Assembly (NCBI RefSeq): GCF_041346945.1
Contig: NZ_CP166850.1
Location: 9,036,501-9,100,500 of the forward strand
Length of the DNA stretch: 64,000 nucleotides
Direction of reading: 5' to 3'
Source: Amycolatopsis sp. cg9
GTDB taxonomy: Bacteria > Actinomycetota > Actinomycetes > Mycobacteriales > Pseudonocardiaceae
Shown: positions 17,724 through 27,024 of the stretch, one piece after another
How positions within the stretch are numbered: the stretch's first letter is position 1
How the letters are laid out: the number at the start of each line of letters is the position of its first letter
Notes under the pieces: generated by a model
Databases searched by the model: none
Told to the model about the DNA's origin: nothing
Seen by the model: the letters and a program-made list of their open reading frames with translations, nothing else
Made by a program: the position numbers and the translations under genes

Positions 17724-18629
17724 TCACAGGTGGTCGGTGTAGAAGGTGGCCAGCCGGTCGACGGCGGCGTCGACGTACTCGGGTACGTCGTACATCTCGT
17801 AGTGGCGGGCGTCCTTGATCACCGTGCGGTCGACGGGATTGGGTGCCAGGTCCCAGAGGCGCTTGCCGGACTCGTCGAAGCCGGTCCCGTCGAGGTTCTC
17901 GGCGAGGATGAGCTGCAGCGGCTGGGTCATGAGCCGGTCGACCAGGTGGAAGGCGTCGAACCCGATGAGCGGCGAGTCGCCCCGGGTGAGGCGGCGGTTC
18001 GTCGAGTGCTCGTTCCGGCCGCGCTCGGTGCGGTAGTACCGGAGCGCCTGGAGCAGGTCGACGTCGGTCACCCCGGCCGCCTCGGCCTCGGCCACCGTGT
18101 CGGGCAGCCACTTCTCACGGGTCAGCCGGCCGGTGCGGGCCTCCTGGATGCGGGCGTCGGCCAGGGAGTCGAGCGCGGCAGCCGGCCCATCGGCCTGGAA
18201 GCCGCGGAACGAGGCACCGATCTCACCGGGGCCGACCACGCCGACCGCCTTGATCCGGTGGTCGGTGCGGGCGGTGTGGACCGCGTACCCGCCACCGGCG
18301 CAGATGCCGAGGACGCCGATGCGGTGCGGGTCGATGCCGGGAATCGTGGCGAGCGCGTCGATCGCGAAGGAGATGTCTTCACCGCGCCGGTACGGGTCTT
18401 CGAGGTCGCGGGGCTCGCCACCGCTTTGCCCCTGGTGAGCGGGGTCGAAGACGAGCGCCGCGATGCCCCGGGCCGCGAGCCGGGACGCGTAGTTCGCGCC
18501 GATCTGCTCCTTGACACTGCTGCCGGGCGTCGAAAGCACCACCGCGCGGACTGGCTGGGCATCGTCGGGCCGGTACAGGTCGGCGGCGAGTTCGATCGGG
18601 CGGCGCGGGATGGAGATGTGCTCGAGCAT
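17724..18629 (-). CDS. Alpha/beta hydrolase, dienelactone-hydrolase-like
   Basis: Protein of 301 aa with the core VVLSTPGSSVKEQIGANYASRL, FDPAHQGQSGGEPR, a nucleophile elbow GICAGGGYA with cysteine in place of serine, and a C-terminal His in KDARHYEMYDVPEY. A cysteine nucleophile is characteristic of dienelactone hydrolases and the YcjY/UilS group. It is divergent from the MarR gene, which may regulate it; the two start codons nearly abut. The substrate is unknown. Confidence 0.75.
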   Translation of the reverse strand: MLEHISIPRRPIELAADLYRPDDAQPVRAVVLSTPGSSVKEQIGANYASRLAARGIAALVFDPAHQGQSGGEPRDLEDPYRRGEDISFAIDALATIPGIDPHRIGVLGICAGGGYAVHTARTDHRIKAVGVVGPGEIGASFRGFQADGPAAALDSLADARIQEARTGRLTREKWLPDTVAEAEAAGVTDVDLLQALRYYRTERGRNEHSTNRRLTRGDSPLIGFDAFHLVDRLMTQPLQLILAENLDGTGFDESGKRLWDLAPNPVDRTVIKDARHYEMYDVPEYVDAAVDRLATFYTDHL

Positions 18630-18649
18630 GGATCGGCCGCCTTTGGACG

Positions 18650-19033
18650 CTGAACCATCGCCTGCTCACCGTCGTACTGGACGCCTGCGCCGCCGACCTG
18701 GCCGAACTCGGGCTCGAGACCAAGGAGTTCTTCGTGCTCGCGGAGGCGGAGACGTCGCCGTACCCGGCCGAACTGGCGGCAACGCTGGTGATCTCGAAGG
18801 CCAGCATGACGGCCTACGTCCGCAATCTCTGCGCCAAGGGATTCCTGCGCCGAGAGATCGACGACACGGACCTGCGCCGCCATCGGCTCGTCCTGACGCC
18901 CGAGGGCACGGCGGCGCGCGACCGCGCCCTGGCAGCCCTCGCGGCCGAGTTCGACCGCCGGCTGGCCAAGGTCACCTCACGCGACCGTTCGGAGCTGCAC
19001 CGCATCCTGACGTCCCTGGTCGAGCTCGGCTAG
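18650..19033 (+). CDS. MarR family regulator lacking a clear start
   Basis: A coherent MarR protein reads from LNHRLLTVVLDACAADLAELGLE through FFVLAEAE and the winged helix LAATLVISKASMTAYVRNLCAKGFLRREIDDTDLRRHRLVLT to VELG. No ATG, GTG or TTG precedes the first helix in frame. The earliest codons are a CTG at 18650 or a GTG at 18734, which would remove helix 1. An ATG at 18628 is in another frame. The gene is either started at CTG, frameshifted near its 5' end or truncated. It is divergent from the cysteine-type hydrolase. Confidence 0.6.
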   Translation: MNHRLLTVVLDACAADLAELGLETKEFFVLAEAETSPYPAELAATLVISKASMTAYVRNLCAKGFLRREIDDTDLRRHRLVLTPEGTAARDRALAALAAEFDRRLAKVTSRDRSELHRILTSLVELG

Positions 19034-19061
19034 AGCCACCCGTCCGGCTGCCCGACAGTGA

Positions 19062-19917
<856 letters not shown>

Positions 19918-19930
19918 CTTACCAGTTACT

Positions 19931-19942
19931 TACCGATCGGTA
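19931..19942. promoter_or_regulatory. TetR operator
   Basis: Perfect 12-bp palindrome TACCGATCGGTA in the 51-base gap between the divergent TetR and SDR genes. Its size, symmetry and position fit the operator of the adjacent TetR protein, controlling both genes. Confidence 0.75.
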
Positions 19943-19968
19943 CAGAAATCGACAAGGAGGTTCTCGTC

Positions 19969-20556
19969 ATGAGCGAGTTGACCGGCAAAACTGCCCTGAT
20001 CACCGGTTCCACCACCGGCATCGGCCGGGCGACGGCCTACGCACTGGCCGCGCGCGGCGCCAACGTCGTGGTGACCGGCCGCGACGCCCAGCGCGGGCAG
20101 GAGGTCGTCCAGAAGATCCAGGCCGAGGGCGGCTCGGCCCGCTTCGCCGCCGCCGACCTGACCAACCCGGACGACGTGGCCCGGCTGGCCCGGGAAGCCG
20201 GCGAGGTGGACGTGCTGGTGAACAACGCCGGGGTCGGCAGCTTCGGTCCCAGCGCCGACATCACCGGCGAACAGTACGACGCGATGCTCGACGCCAACGT
20301 GCGCGCGGTCTACCAGCTGACCACCGCCCTGGCTCCGAAGATGGCCGAGCGCGGCAGCGGCAGCGTGATCAACGTCAGCAGCGGCGCCGCCGTGATCGGG
20401 GACGTCAACAACGCGGTCTACGCGGCCACGAAGGCAGCAGTGAGCTCCTTGACCCGCGCGTGGGCCGCCGAGTACGGCCCGTCCGGCGTCCGCGTCAACG
20501 CGGTCGCCCCCGGCCCATCAGAACGAGCAATCATTACGACAAACGGCACCGCATGA
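19969..20556 (+). pseudogene. Short-chain dehydrogenase, C-terminus truncated
   Basis: Starts at ATG 19969 behind AAGGAGG. The classical SDR fold is intact through TGSTTGIGRATA (NAD(P) loop), VLVNNAGVGSFG, INVSSGAAVIGDVNNAVYAATKAAV (catalytic Ser, Tyr, Lys) and VRVNAVAPGP. Then the sequence changes abruptly to SERAIITTNGTA and a stop at 195 residues, where about 50 more are expected (substrate-binding loop and last strand/helix). The DNA at the break (20518-20550) is lower in GC than its surroundings. It is probably cut by a past insertion or deletion and may be inactive. Confidence 0.65.
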
Positions 20557-20760
20557 GGCGTACGCTCGGCGGCTCGGGAGCCCGCATCATCGCTGTTCCA
20601 GCGCGAGGCGCTCTGGGAAATGGTGGCCGGGAATGGTTGCGAACACTTCCCGATCCTTGTTGTCAGGGATATTCAACGAACGTTGTCCACTCCAGGAATG
20701 TTTCAGCGGACGACGGGCACGTGCGCGCTGATGCGGCACTGTCCGACTCGGGAAGCAGCG

Positions 20761-21333
20761 TCAGCGGATGCGCGGGCCGGCGGCCGTGGAGAAGCGGAAC
20801 TCGATGGCGACCGGCACCGTCTCGAGGTCGAGCGCTTGCCGGAGCCGGGGCAGGCCCTCGGTGTCCAGGCGCTCAAGGATCTCCGTGGGGTCGCCGTCCT
20901 GCTCCACCGACACGACCAGCGCCAACGTCGGGTCCTCGCGGGTTCCGGCCAGCGTCGCCCGTGCCTGGTGCACCCCCGGGTACGTTCGCAGTTCCTCGGT
21001 GAAGGGAGCCACCGCGGCGTCGGCGGCCAGCTCGGTGCGGCCGCGGTCCGGGTCGGCCTCGAGGCGCCACGTCTGCGTCCGCGGGCGGCGCGCCAGCTGG
21101 GCGAGCAGCCAGCGCAGCACCAGCAGCCCGAGGATCGCGGCCGCCGCGGCGGCGACGTAGAGCACCCACGTGGGCGGCGTCGCCGTGCCCGGGACCAGCG
21201 GCGCCGCCGGGTCGACGACGGTCAGCCGGCGGAAGTGGGTTGCGACCGCGAACGCGCCTGCGGCCAGCAGCACCAGCCCGGCCAGGCCGAGCAGCACGCG
21301 GTTGAGCCGGGCGGGACGGTTCAGGTTCGTCAT
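20761..21333 (-). CDS. amaP: Alkaline-shock membrane anchor AmaP-like protein
   Basis: Protein of 190 aa with two N-terminal membrane helices (VLLGLAGLVLLAAGAFAVA and WVLYVAAAAAAILGLLVLRWLLA) and a soluble C-terminal domain (TYPGVHQARATLAG, ALVVSVEQDGDPTEILERL). In firmicutes and actinobacteria AmaP tethers Asp23 to the membrane. It is the last gene of a leftward six-gene Asp23 cluster and overlaps the gene before it by ATGA. Confidence 0.75.
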   Translation of the reverse strand: MTNLNRPARLNRVLLGLAGLVLLAAGAFAVATHFRRLTVVDPAAPLVPGTATPPTWVLYVAAAAAAILGLLVLRWLLAQLARRPRTQTWRLEADPDRGRTELAADAAVAPFTEELRTYPGVHQARATLAGTREDPTLALVVSVEQDGDPTEILERLDTEGLPRLRQALDLETVPVAIEFRFSTAAGPRIR

Positions 21334-21860
21334 GACGCCTTCTTCCGGGGAGCGCGAACCCGCACCGACACGGCCGGCCGGGTGGCCGGGCCGATCTGGT
21401 CGAGCCGGTGGCCGACCGCCGCGCGAACGGCGTCGGCGAGGCCGTCCGGCCGGGTCCGGGCCGTCTTGACCCGTACCTTCACCCGGCGGGCGCCGACCTT
21501 GACCGCGGCACCGGACACACCGTCGACGCTCGCCGCGGCGGCACGCAGCGTCGAGCGGTAGCTTCCGCGGGCGGCACCCGCGTCGAAGGGGCCGCCCAGC
21601 GGCAGCACGGTCAGGGCCCCCGGCAGAACCGCGCCGAGCACCAGGACCAGGCCGAGCAACGCGACGACACCCCCGGCGACGGCCGGCACGGCGTCCGTCC
21701 ACCGCAGGTCGTGCAGGGCGGACGCCACCGAGCCGAAGCTGATCCACGGGCGCTCGCCGACGATCGTCTGGATCGCCACCACGGCGACGAGCACGCACGC
21801 GGCCAGCACCACCACCGCGGTCAGGACGGCCGGGACGCTCCGGCGAGGACGGCGTTTCAT
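21330..21860 (-). CDS. DUF6286-type membrane protein of the Asp23 cluster
   Basis: Protein of 176 aa with two membrane helices (AVLTAVVVLAACVLVAVVAI; VPAVAGGVVALLGLVLVLGAV) and a basic C-terminal domain (VGARRVKVRVKTARTRPDGL) resembling a degenerate Asp23 fold. It overlaps both neighbours by four bases. It is found regularly in actinobacterial Asp23 clusters; its role is probably membrane anchoring of the Asp23 layer. Confidence 0.7.
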   Translation of the reverse strand: MKRRPRRSVPAVLTAVVVLAACVLVAVVAIQTIVGERPWISFGSVASALHDLRWTDAVPAVAGGVVALLGLVLVLGAVLPGALTVLPLGGPFDAGAARGSYRSTLRAAAASVDGVSGAAVKVGARRVKVRVKTARTRPDGLADAVRAAVGHRLDQIGPATRPAVSVRVRAPRKKAS

Positions 21861-22231
21861 TCGACCCTCCGCACTGGGCCCGCCGCGGTGTGCAGGGCGG
21901 TGACCGTGAGGTCGACCCGCGTCACCGTGAGCCCGGTCAGCGCCTCCACCCGCTCCACCAGGTGCTCGCGCGCCCGTTCGGTGGTGCGCGCGACCGAGGC
22001 GGGGTAGACGATCGAGATGCGCACGTCGAGCGTGACGGTCCCGTCGCCGACCTGGGCGCTCACCTTCGCGGAGTGGTCGAGGTCCTCGCCGCTCAGGCTC
22101 ACGCCGAGGATCCGGCCGGCCGCGCCGCCGACGTCGTCGACCTCGAGCACGGCGCAGGCGGCCAGCCGTTCGATCGCCTGCGCCGAGATGGTCAGCACGC
22201 CGCGCTCGGCGACCGGCAGGGTGGTGGTCAC
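21857..22231 (-). CDS. Asp23/Gls24 family envelope stress protein
   Basis: Protein of 124 aa starting at GTG 22231. It has the Asp23 domain from RGVLTISAQAIERLAACAVLEV through VTLDVRISIVYPASVARTTERAREHLVERVEALTGL to VDLTV. Asp23 proteins form a membrane-associated cytoplasmic layer linked to cell-envelope homeostasis. It is the second of two full Asp23 proteins in this cluster. Confidence 0.85.
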   Translation of the reverse strand: MTTTLPVAERGVLTISAQAIERLAACAVLEVDDVGGAAGRILGVSLSGEDLDHSAKVSAQVGDGTVTLDVRISIVYPASVARTTERAREHLVERVEALTGLTVTRVDLTVTALHTAAGPVRRVE

Positions 22232-22234
22232 GCC

Positions 22235-22411
22235 TCAGCCCCGATCGCGGCCGGAGAGCTGCGACAGGTCGAGCTTGCCGTCGAGGAAGCGGCCGACCAG
22301 GAAGCCGATCGCCCCCAGCACGGCGACCGCGGCGAACGCGCCGAAGCCGCCGAACGCGACGGCCAGCCCCAGGACGAGGCCGGTGAGCAGGCCGAGCTGC
22401 GTGGCTTTCAC
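22235..22411 (-). CDS. Small membrane protein of the Asp23 cluster (DUF2273-like)
   Basis: A 58-residue protein from GTG 22411 behind GGAGAGG: KATQLGLLTGLVLGLAVAFG, a glycine/alanine-rich helix pair, then IGFLVGRFLDGKLDLSQLSG. The two tight hydrophobic helices and the GRFLDGKLDL tail match the small membrane proteins (DUF2273 type) that sit between asp23 genes in other bacteria. It overlaps the upstream gene (GTGA) and ends three bases before the next GTG. Its small size makes it easy to miss. Confidence 0.75.
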   Translation of the reverse strand: MKATQLGLLTGLVLGLAVAFGGFGAFAAVAVLGAIGFLVGRFLDGKLDLSQLSGRDRG

Positions 22412-22722
22412 AAGACCCTCTCCTTCAGTTGCGCTTGGTGCGGTTCGCCGGCCGGCTCGGCCAGGTCCGCGATCACGACGTGCACCGGCCGCCCGGCGAC
22501 CGCGGCGGCGGCACGCACGGCCGCGGCGACGTCCCCGGCCACCAGCGGGTAGCCCGTGGTGACCGCGATCGTGACGTCTTCGTCGCGGACGCGCACGCCC
22601 GCGATCCGCCGCGGCGGGTCGAGCGTGGCGATCTCGCCGAACCGCCCGCCGTGCAGCCCGGTCACTCCGGGCACGACCCGCACCGCGGCCGCGATCCTGG
22701 CGGCGTCGGGTTCGGGCTTCAC
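22408..22722 (-). CDS. Small Asp23-like protein
   Basis: Protein of 104 aa starting at GTG 22722, overlapping the preceding asp23 gene by GTGA. The order of secondary structure (ARIAAAVRVVPGVTGLHGG, VRVRDEDVTIAVTTGYPLVAGDVAAAVRAAA, VHVVIADLA) is that of a shortened Asp23/Gls24 domain. It probably joins the same envelope-stress assembly. Confidence 0.7.
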   Translation of the reverse strand: MKPEPDAARIAAAVRVVPGVTGLHGGRFGEIATLDPPRRIAGVRVRDEDVTIAVTTGYPLVAGDVAAAVRAAAAVAGRPVHVVIADLAEPAGEPHQAQLKERVL

Positions 22723-23198
22723 TGCACCCGGCCGGTTTCGGCGGTCTCGCCCTCTCCCCCGTCTTCGGACGGCAGGTGCAGGTCGCCGACGTTGATGTTC
22801 ACCTCGACCACCTCCAGGCCGGTCATCTGCTCGACGGCGGTGATCACGTTGCGGCGCACCGAACGCGACAGGTCGGCGATGGACACGCCGTACTCGACGA
22901 CGATCTGCAGGTCGACGGCCGCCTGCTTCTCGCCGACCTCGACCGACACGCCCTGCCCGGCCGAAGCCGTCGCACCCGGGATGCGTTCGCGGATCGCGGA
23001 GAACGCCCGTGCGGCGCCGCCACCGAGGGCGTGCACGCCGGCAATCTCGCGCGTGGCCAGGCCGGCGATCTTCTGCACGACGACGTCCGCGATCGACGTG
23101 CTGCCCTCGGTGGTCACCAGCGCGCCGTCCCCGCCGTTCTTGGCGGAACCGGCCGACGCCTGCTGGGCAGGCACCTTGGTGGCGGTGGCGTTCGTCAT
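22719..23198 (-). CDS. Asp23/Gls24 family envelope stress protein, first gene of cluster
   Basis: Protein of 159 aa with a low-complexity N-terminal tail (residues 1-32) and an Asp23 domain (STSIADVVVQKIAGLATREIAGVHALGG, VEVGEKQAAVDLQIVVEYGVSIADLSRSVRRNVITAVEQM, VVEVNINVGDLHLP). The start at ATG 23198 has GAAGGAG before it. It heads the leftward operon of six overlapping genes. The gap upstream to the esterase (23199-23291) should hold the promoter, probably under an alternative stress sigma factor. Confidence 0.88.
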   Translation of the reverse strand: MTNATATKVPAQQASAGSAKNGGDGALVTTEGSTSIADVVVQKIAGLATREIAGVHALGGGAARAFSAIRERIPGATASAGQGVSVEVGEKQAAVDLQIVVEYGVSIADLSRSVRRNVITAVEQMTGLEVVEVNINVGDLHLPSEDGGEGETAETGRVQ

Positions 23199-23291
23199 GT
23201 CGTCTCCTTCGTTCGTCGGGAAGCGTGGTGTTCGCGTCGAGGCCACTTGATTGTTGTTCCCTAGTGGACGGACAACGCGGTGGGAAGATCG

Positions 23292-24438
23292 TCACGACCC
23301 GATCGTGTGACCCCCATCTCCCGTGTACGAGTGCCGGAAGAGGCGCGGGGCGAAGTCGTGGAGGTTGTCGCGCCAGGTCTGCCACGTGCGCGCGCCGGGG
23401 GCGAATTCCGAGTAGCGGTAACGGATTCCGTACGCGTCGAAGACCGCGCGCGTGGCGACGTTGTTGGCGTGGGCGATGTCGTCCGGGTTGCCGCAGTAGA
23501 TGCGGTGCAGCCCGGTGCGGGCGTTGAGCCTCGGGTCGCGCAGCAGGTCGGCGTGTTCGGTGGTGAGGGCTTCGAGTACGCCGGGGAAGTACCCGGAGCT
23601 GAAGTCGCCGATCGAGCCGAACGCTCCGGGACGGCTGAGGAGCACGTTCCACGTCTGCAGCCCGCCGAGGGACAGCCCGGCCAGCGCCCGGCCGCCGGGC
23701 TCGCGCCGGACGCGGTAGGCGCGTTGGACCGCGGGGACCAGGTTGTCGAGCAGTTCGGCCGGGAAGCTGTCGTCGCCCGGCAGGCCGGTGGCGCCGGGCA
23801 CGTTGCCGTCGGGGAACACGACGACCATCGGCCGGATGCGCCCCGCCGCGAGGAGGTTGTCGAGGATGACCGGGGCCCGGCCGGGTTCCACCCAGTCGAG
23901 GTGGTCGCCGCCCCCGCCGTGCACGAGGTAGAGCGCCGGGAGTTCGCGGTGGTCGCCGGGTGGTGTCCACACGGTGGCTTCCCGCCGGGTACCGGTGACG
24001 GTGCTGGCGTAGCCGAGGGTGCGCACACGGCCGTGCGGGACGGCGTGCTCGACCAGGAACCCCGTGCCGGGTCCGGGCACCAGGAACAGCGACAGCGCGG
24101 GGCTGGAGTGCACGGCGGTGGGGTTCGCCGGGTCCTTCCTCGTCGACGCCGTCGACGAGGAAGCTGTACTGGTAGTAGCTCGGCGTCAGCGGTCCGGTGG
24201 TGAGCTGCCGGACGCCGTCCGCGCCGCGGGTGAGGGACTGTTCGGTGTAGTCGAACGAGCGGCCCCAGCCGCCGCGGACGGTGACCGCGGTGGCGTCCGG
24301 CGCGCTCAGCCGGAACGTCACCGTGCGGTCCGGGTGGACGACGGGGTCGTGGGCGGCCGCGGAGGCCGGGAACGACCGCAGCAGCAGGGGCGCGGCGGCG
24401 CCGGCGGCGAGGACGGTGCGGCGGGCGAGGGCGGACAC
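23292..24438 (-). pseudogene. Tat-exported esterase, one-base frameshift
   Basis: From ATG 24438: a Tat-type signal peptide (ARRTVLAAGAAAPLLLRS), a carbohydrate-binding-like N-domain (TVTFRLSAPDATAVTVRGGWG) to YYQYSFLVDGVDEE. The reading frame is then lost. In the next frame the protein continues DPANPTAVHSSPALSLFLVPG and on through an enterochelin-esterase-like alpha/beta hydrolase (YLVHGGGGDHLDWVEPG, LAGLSLGGLQTW nucleophile Ser, GDGGHTIGS His). Dropping one of the two C at 24134-24135 restores an unbroken protein of about 380 aa. The site abuts a 13-bp-arm hairpin, so a sequencing error, a true mutation or a recoding site are all possible. Confidence 0.7.
24136..24162. repeat. Perfect inverted repeat at the frameshift
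   Basis: Arms of 13 bases (TTCCTCGTCGACG and its complement) separated by one base lie inside the esterase coding region, one to two bases from the frameshift at 24134-24135. Such a hairpin can stall polymerases or sequencing chemistry. Confidence 0.7.
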
Positions 24439-24450
24439 GGGGCCTCCGGT

Positions 24451-24912
24451 TCAGAGCAGGCGGTAGAGGTCGTAGCGGACCTGGCCGGCGGTGCGCTCGG
24501 CGCGGCCGAGCAGGACGCTGGTGGTGAGCCACCGGAACCGCGGGTCGGCCGCGGTGGCGCGCAGGGCGAGGCGGAAGTAGTAGCCGGCGGGGTCGACGTC
24601 CTCGCCGCGGGCCAGCGCGGCCAGGACCGCCGGCGGTCCGGTGCGGACGCCGGTGCTGGTCAGCCCGACGAGCGAGGACGACAGTTCGAGCGTGTACCGG
24701 GCTTCGACGAACACGGTGCCGTCGGGCAGCACGCGCTGCCAGTCCGCTCCGCCGGACCGGACGCGTCCGGCCAGCGCGGGCCCGTCGACCGTGCCACCGG
24801 TGATCGGTACCGTGCGGTGGTGGCCGTCCGGGCCCGGGCCGAAGTCCAGCGGAGGCGCCAGGTCGACGGTCACCGTGGCGAGGTTTTCCAGCTCCGGCTG
24901 GGGAAACAGCAT
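24451..24912 (-). CDS. DUF3237 family protein
   Basis: Protein of 153 aa. LATVTVDLAPPLDFG, RTVPITGGTVDGP, GADWQRVLPDGTVFVEARYTLEL, GVRTGPPAVLAALARGEDVDPAGYYFR and PRFRWLTTSVLLGRAER mark the DUF3237 beta-barrel family (function unknown, often near catabolic hydrolases). Its ATG overlaps the stop of the MFS gene (TGATG), so the two are coupled, with the esterase 12 bases downstream: one leftward operon of MFS, DUF3237 and esterase. Confidence 0.85.
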   Translation of the reverse strand: MLFPQPELENLATVTVDLAPPLDFGPGPDGHHRTVPITGGTVDGPALAGRVRSGGADWQRVLPDGTVFVEARYTLELSSSLVGLTSTGVRTGPPAVLAALARGEDVDPAGYYFRLALRATAADPRFRWLTTSVLLGRAERTAGQVRYDLYRLL

Positions 24913-26177
24913 CAGGCGACCTGGCGGATCGGCAGCACGAGCACCGCGCCGAGCAGCCCGGCGACGGCGCCGAACACGAACAGCGCCGCGAAGTTCTGCG
25001 GGGCCTCCGGTGTCGCGCCGATCGCGAGCACCGCCGGGGCGACCGCGGGCACCAGGGAGCTGGGCAAGGTGTTCGCGATGTTCATCAAGCCCAGGTCCTT
25101 CGCCGGGTTGGCCGGGTCCGGCACGAGCTGCGTCACCAGCGCGATGTCCACGCTGAGGTACACGCCCTGCCCAAGACCGACGACGCCGACCGCGGCCAGG
25201 AACGCCGGGAACGAGTGGGCGAACGCGGCCAGCAGCAGGCCCGCGGCGAAGATCAGCGCGGCGGCCACCACGAACGGCTTGCGGCGGCGGACCCGGTCGG
25301 ACAGCTTGCCGGCGATCGGCGCGAACACGACGGCCGCCGCCGTCAAGACCGCGGTGGACAGGAAGACCGCGCCGGCCACCCGGTCCGGCGGGAAGTGCAG
25401 CACCAGGATGAGGTAGAAGGTCTGGTACGCCTGGATCGCCGCCACGCCGAGGAAGACCAGCAGGCGGCTCGCCCACGCCCACGCGAAGTCCGGACGGCGG
25501 CGCGGGTTCACCCAGAACGTCCGCAGCAGCTCGCCCGCGTCGAACGGCGGGCGTTCCGCGATCGGCGTGTCGGTGAGGAAACCGAACAGCAGCAGGGTTC
25601 CCGCGATCGCGACCGCGGCGGGCAGGAGGATCATCGCGCCGAGGTCCGGGGCGACCAGCTGCGCGCCGAAGAGGCCGGTGACCGCGCCGAGGGGCAGGCT
25701 CAGGCCGAGCACCGCGGACGCGGGCCCGCGCCGGTGCGGCTCCAGCTGGTCGGCCAGCACCGCGGTGCAGGCCACCGTCACCGCGCTGAACCCCACGAAC
25801 GTGGCGACGGCCGACAGTGTCAGCAGCGGCGTGCTGTTCGCGACGAGCATCACCACGGCGCCGGCGGCGAACAGTGCCGCGCCGAGCAGGAGGAACGGCC
25901 GGCGGCGGCCCAGGCGGCCGGTCGTGCGGTCGCTGAGGCGGCCGAGCAGCGGGAACGCCACCAGCGACGCCAGCGCGCCGACGCCGGTGACCACGGAGAC
26001 CGTGGTGGTCGCGCGGGCCGCGTCGAGCTCGGTGGCCTTCAGCGACAGGGTCAGCACGGCCGGCACCAGGTTGGCCATCGCCGCGCCGACCGCCGCGAGG
26101 CCGAGGAAGAACAGGAAGCCCCGGCGGGGCACCGCCGAGCCCGGTCCGGCCGGGGTGGTTTCGAGGGAAGCACGCAT
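24912..26177 (-). CDS. MFS transporter (SLC45/glycoside symporter-like)
   Basis: Protein of 421 aa with 12 predicted helices. The loops GRLSDRTTGRLGRRRPFLLLG and GKLSDRVRRRKPFVVA are the duplicated MFS signature with the RRRPF form typical of sucrose/glycoside:proton symporters (SLC45, GPH-like). It is divergent from the IclR gene and heads an operon with DUF3237 and an exported esterase, opposite a GH3 glycosidase. Uptake of a glycoside or its aglycone is inferred. Confidence 0.82.
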   Translation of the reverse strand: MRASLETTPAGPGSAVPRRGFLFFLGLAAVGAAMANLVPAVLTLSLKATELDAARATTTVSVVTGVGALASLVAFPLLGRLSDRTTGRLGRRRPFLLLGAALFAAGAVVMLVANSTPLLTLSAVATFVGFSAVTVACTAVLADQLEPHRRGPASAVLGLSLPLGAVTGLFGAQLVAPDLGAMILLPAAVAIAGTLLLFGFLTDTPIAERPPFDAGELLRTFWVNPRRRPDFAWAWASRLLVFLGVAAIQAYQTFYLILVLHFPPDRVAGAVFLSTAVLTAAAVVFAPIAGKLSDRVRRRKPFVVAAALIFAAGLLLAAFAHSFPAFLAAVGVVGLGQGVYLSVDIALVTQLVPDPANPAKDLGLMNIANTLPSSLVPAVAPAVLAIGATPEAPQNFAALFVFGAVAGLLGAVLVLPIRQVA

Positions 26178-26242
26178 CGTTGGGCACCTTTCGCCACGGT
26201 TGCCCGGAAGGATGACCAGCGGCTTCGGGTACGGTCACCGGT

Positions 26243-26257
26243 TGTGCCAGCCAATGG
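26243..26257 (-). promoter_or_regulatory. Candidate IclR operator, copy 1
   Basis: On the - strand CCATTGGCTGGCACA, which shares CCATTG-N3-GGCACA with copy 2 at 27025-27039. It overlaps the IclR start codon and faces the divergent MFS operon 66 bases away. Confidence 0.4.
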
Positions 26258-27020
26258 AAAGCGCGGCCGTCGTCCGGCGCACGGCGAGCCGGTCGTCGAC
26301 CGGGCGCTGGCGCTGCTGGCCGCCTTCGACGCCGAGCACCGCACCCTGTCGCTGGCCGAACTGAGCCGCCGCTGCGAGATGCCGCCCAGCTCCGCGCTGC
26401 GGCTGGCGAACCGGCTGCGGGAGTGGGGCGCCCTCGAGCGCGACGACGCCGGCCGCTTCTGCGTCGGCCTGCGCCTGCTCGAAGTGGCCACCCTCGCCCC
26501 GCGCGGGCACGGCCTGCGACAGGTCGCGCTCCCGTTCATGAACGACCTCGCCGAGGTCACCCACCAGCACGTCCAGCTCGCCGTCCGCGACGGCAGGCAG
26601 GCGCTGCTGGTCGAACGGCTCTCCGGGCACCAGGCCGCCCCGGTCGACTACCGCACCGGCGGCCGGCTGCCGCTGCACTCCACCGGCGTCGGACTGGCGC
26701 TGCTGGCGTTCGCGCCACGCGAGGTCCAGGAGGAACTGCTGGCCAAGCCGGTCTACAGCGAACCGGACAACCGGCTGATCCCGGCCGACAAGCTGCGCCG
26801 CACGCTGGCCGAGGTCCGGCGGGAACGGCTCGCGATCTTCCGCCGCCAGGACGAGACGGAGTCGATCGTGTCGGTCGCCGCGCCGATCTTCGGCCGCGAC
26901 GACGTTCTCGCCGGCGTCCTCGGCGTGCTCGTGCCGAAGAAGGTCGCCCGGCCGCGGCACCTCGGCCTGGCCGTCCAGACGGCCGCGCGGGGCATCTCGC
27001 GGGAGCTGGGCGCTCGCTGA
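26244..27020 (+). CDS. IclR family regulator
   Basis: Regulator of 258 aa from GTG 26244. The winged helix (VVDRALALLAAFDAEHRTLSLAELSRRCEMPPSSALRLANRL) is followed by the IclR effector domain (YRTGGRLPLHSTGVGLALLAF, RRQDETESIVSVAAPIFG, AGVLGVLVP). It sits between the MFS/DUF3237/esterase operon (divergent) and the GH3/hydrolase pair (same direction, 59 bases downstream). A shared CCATTG-N3-GGCACA motif before both suggests it controls the whole locus. Confidence 0.88.
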   Translation: MPANGKRGRRPAHGEPVVDRALALLAAFDAEHRTLSLAELSRRCEMPPSSALRLANRLREWGALERDDAGRFCVGLRLLEVATLAPRGHGLRQVALPFMNDLAEVTHQHVQLAVRDGRQALLVERLSGHQAAPVDYRTGGRLPLHSTGVGLALLAFAPREVQEELLAKPVYSEPDNRLIPADKLRRTLAEVRRERLAIFRRQDETESIVSVAAPIFGRDDVLAGVLGVLVPKKVARPRHLGLAVQTAARGISRELGAR

Positions 27021-27024
27021 ATTG

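Noticed and set aside
17640..17725. Inverted GAACGTG/CACGTTC words downstream of the GAF-ANTAR gene as an ANTAR target
   Set aside because: ANTAR targets are two adjacent small hexaloop stems; the words here are too far apart and lack the A1/G4 loop pattern.
24130..24165. Programmed ribosomal frameshift signal
   Set aside because: There is a hairpin, but no slippery heptamer, and a one-base indel gives a simpler account; kept only as an open question.
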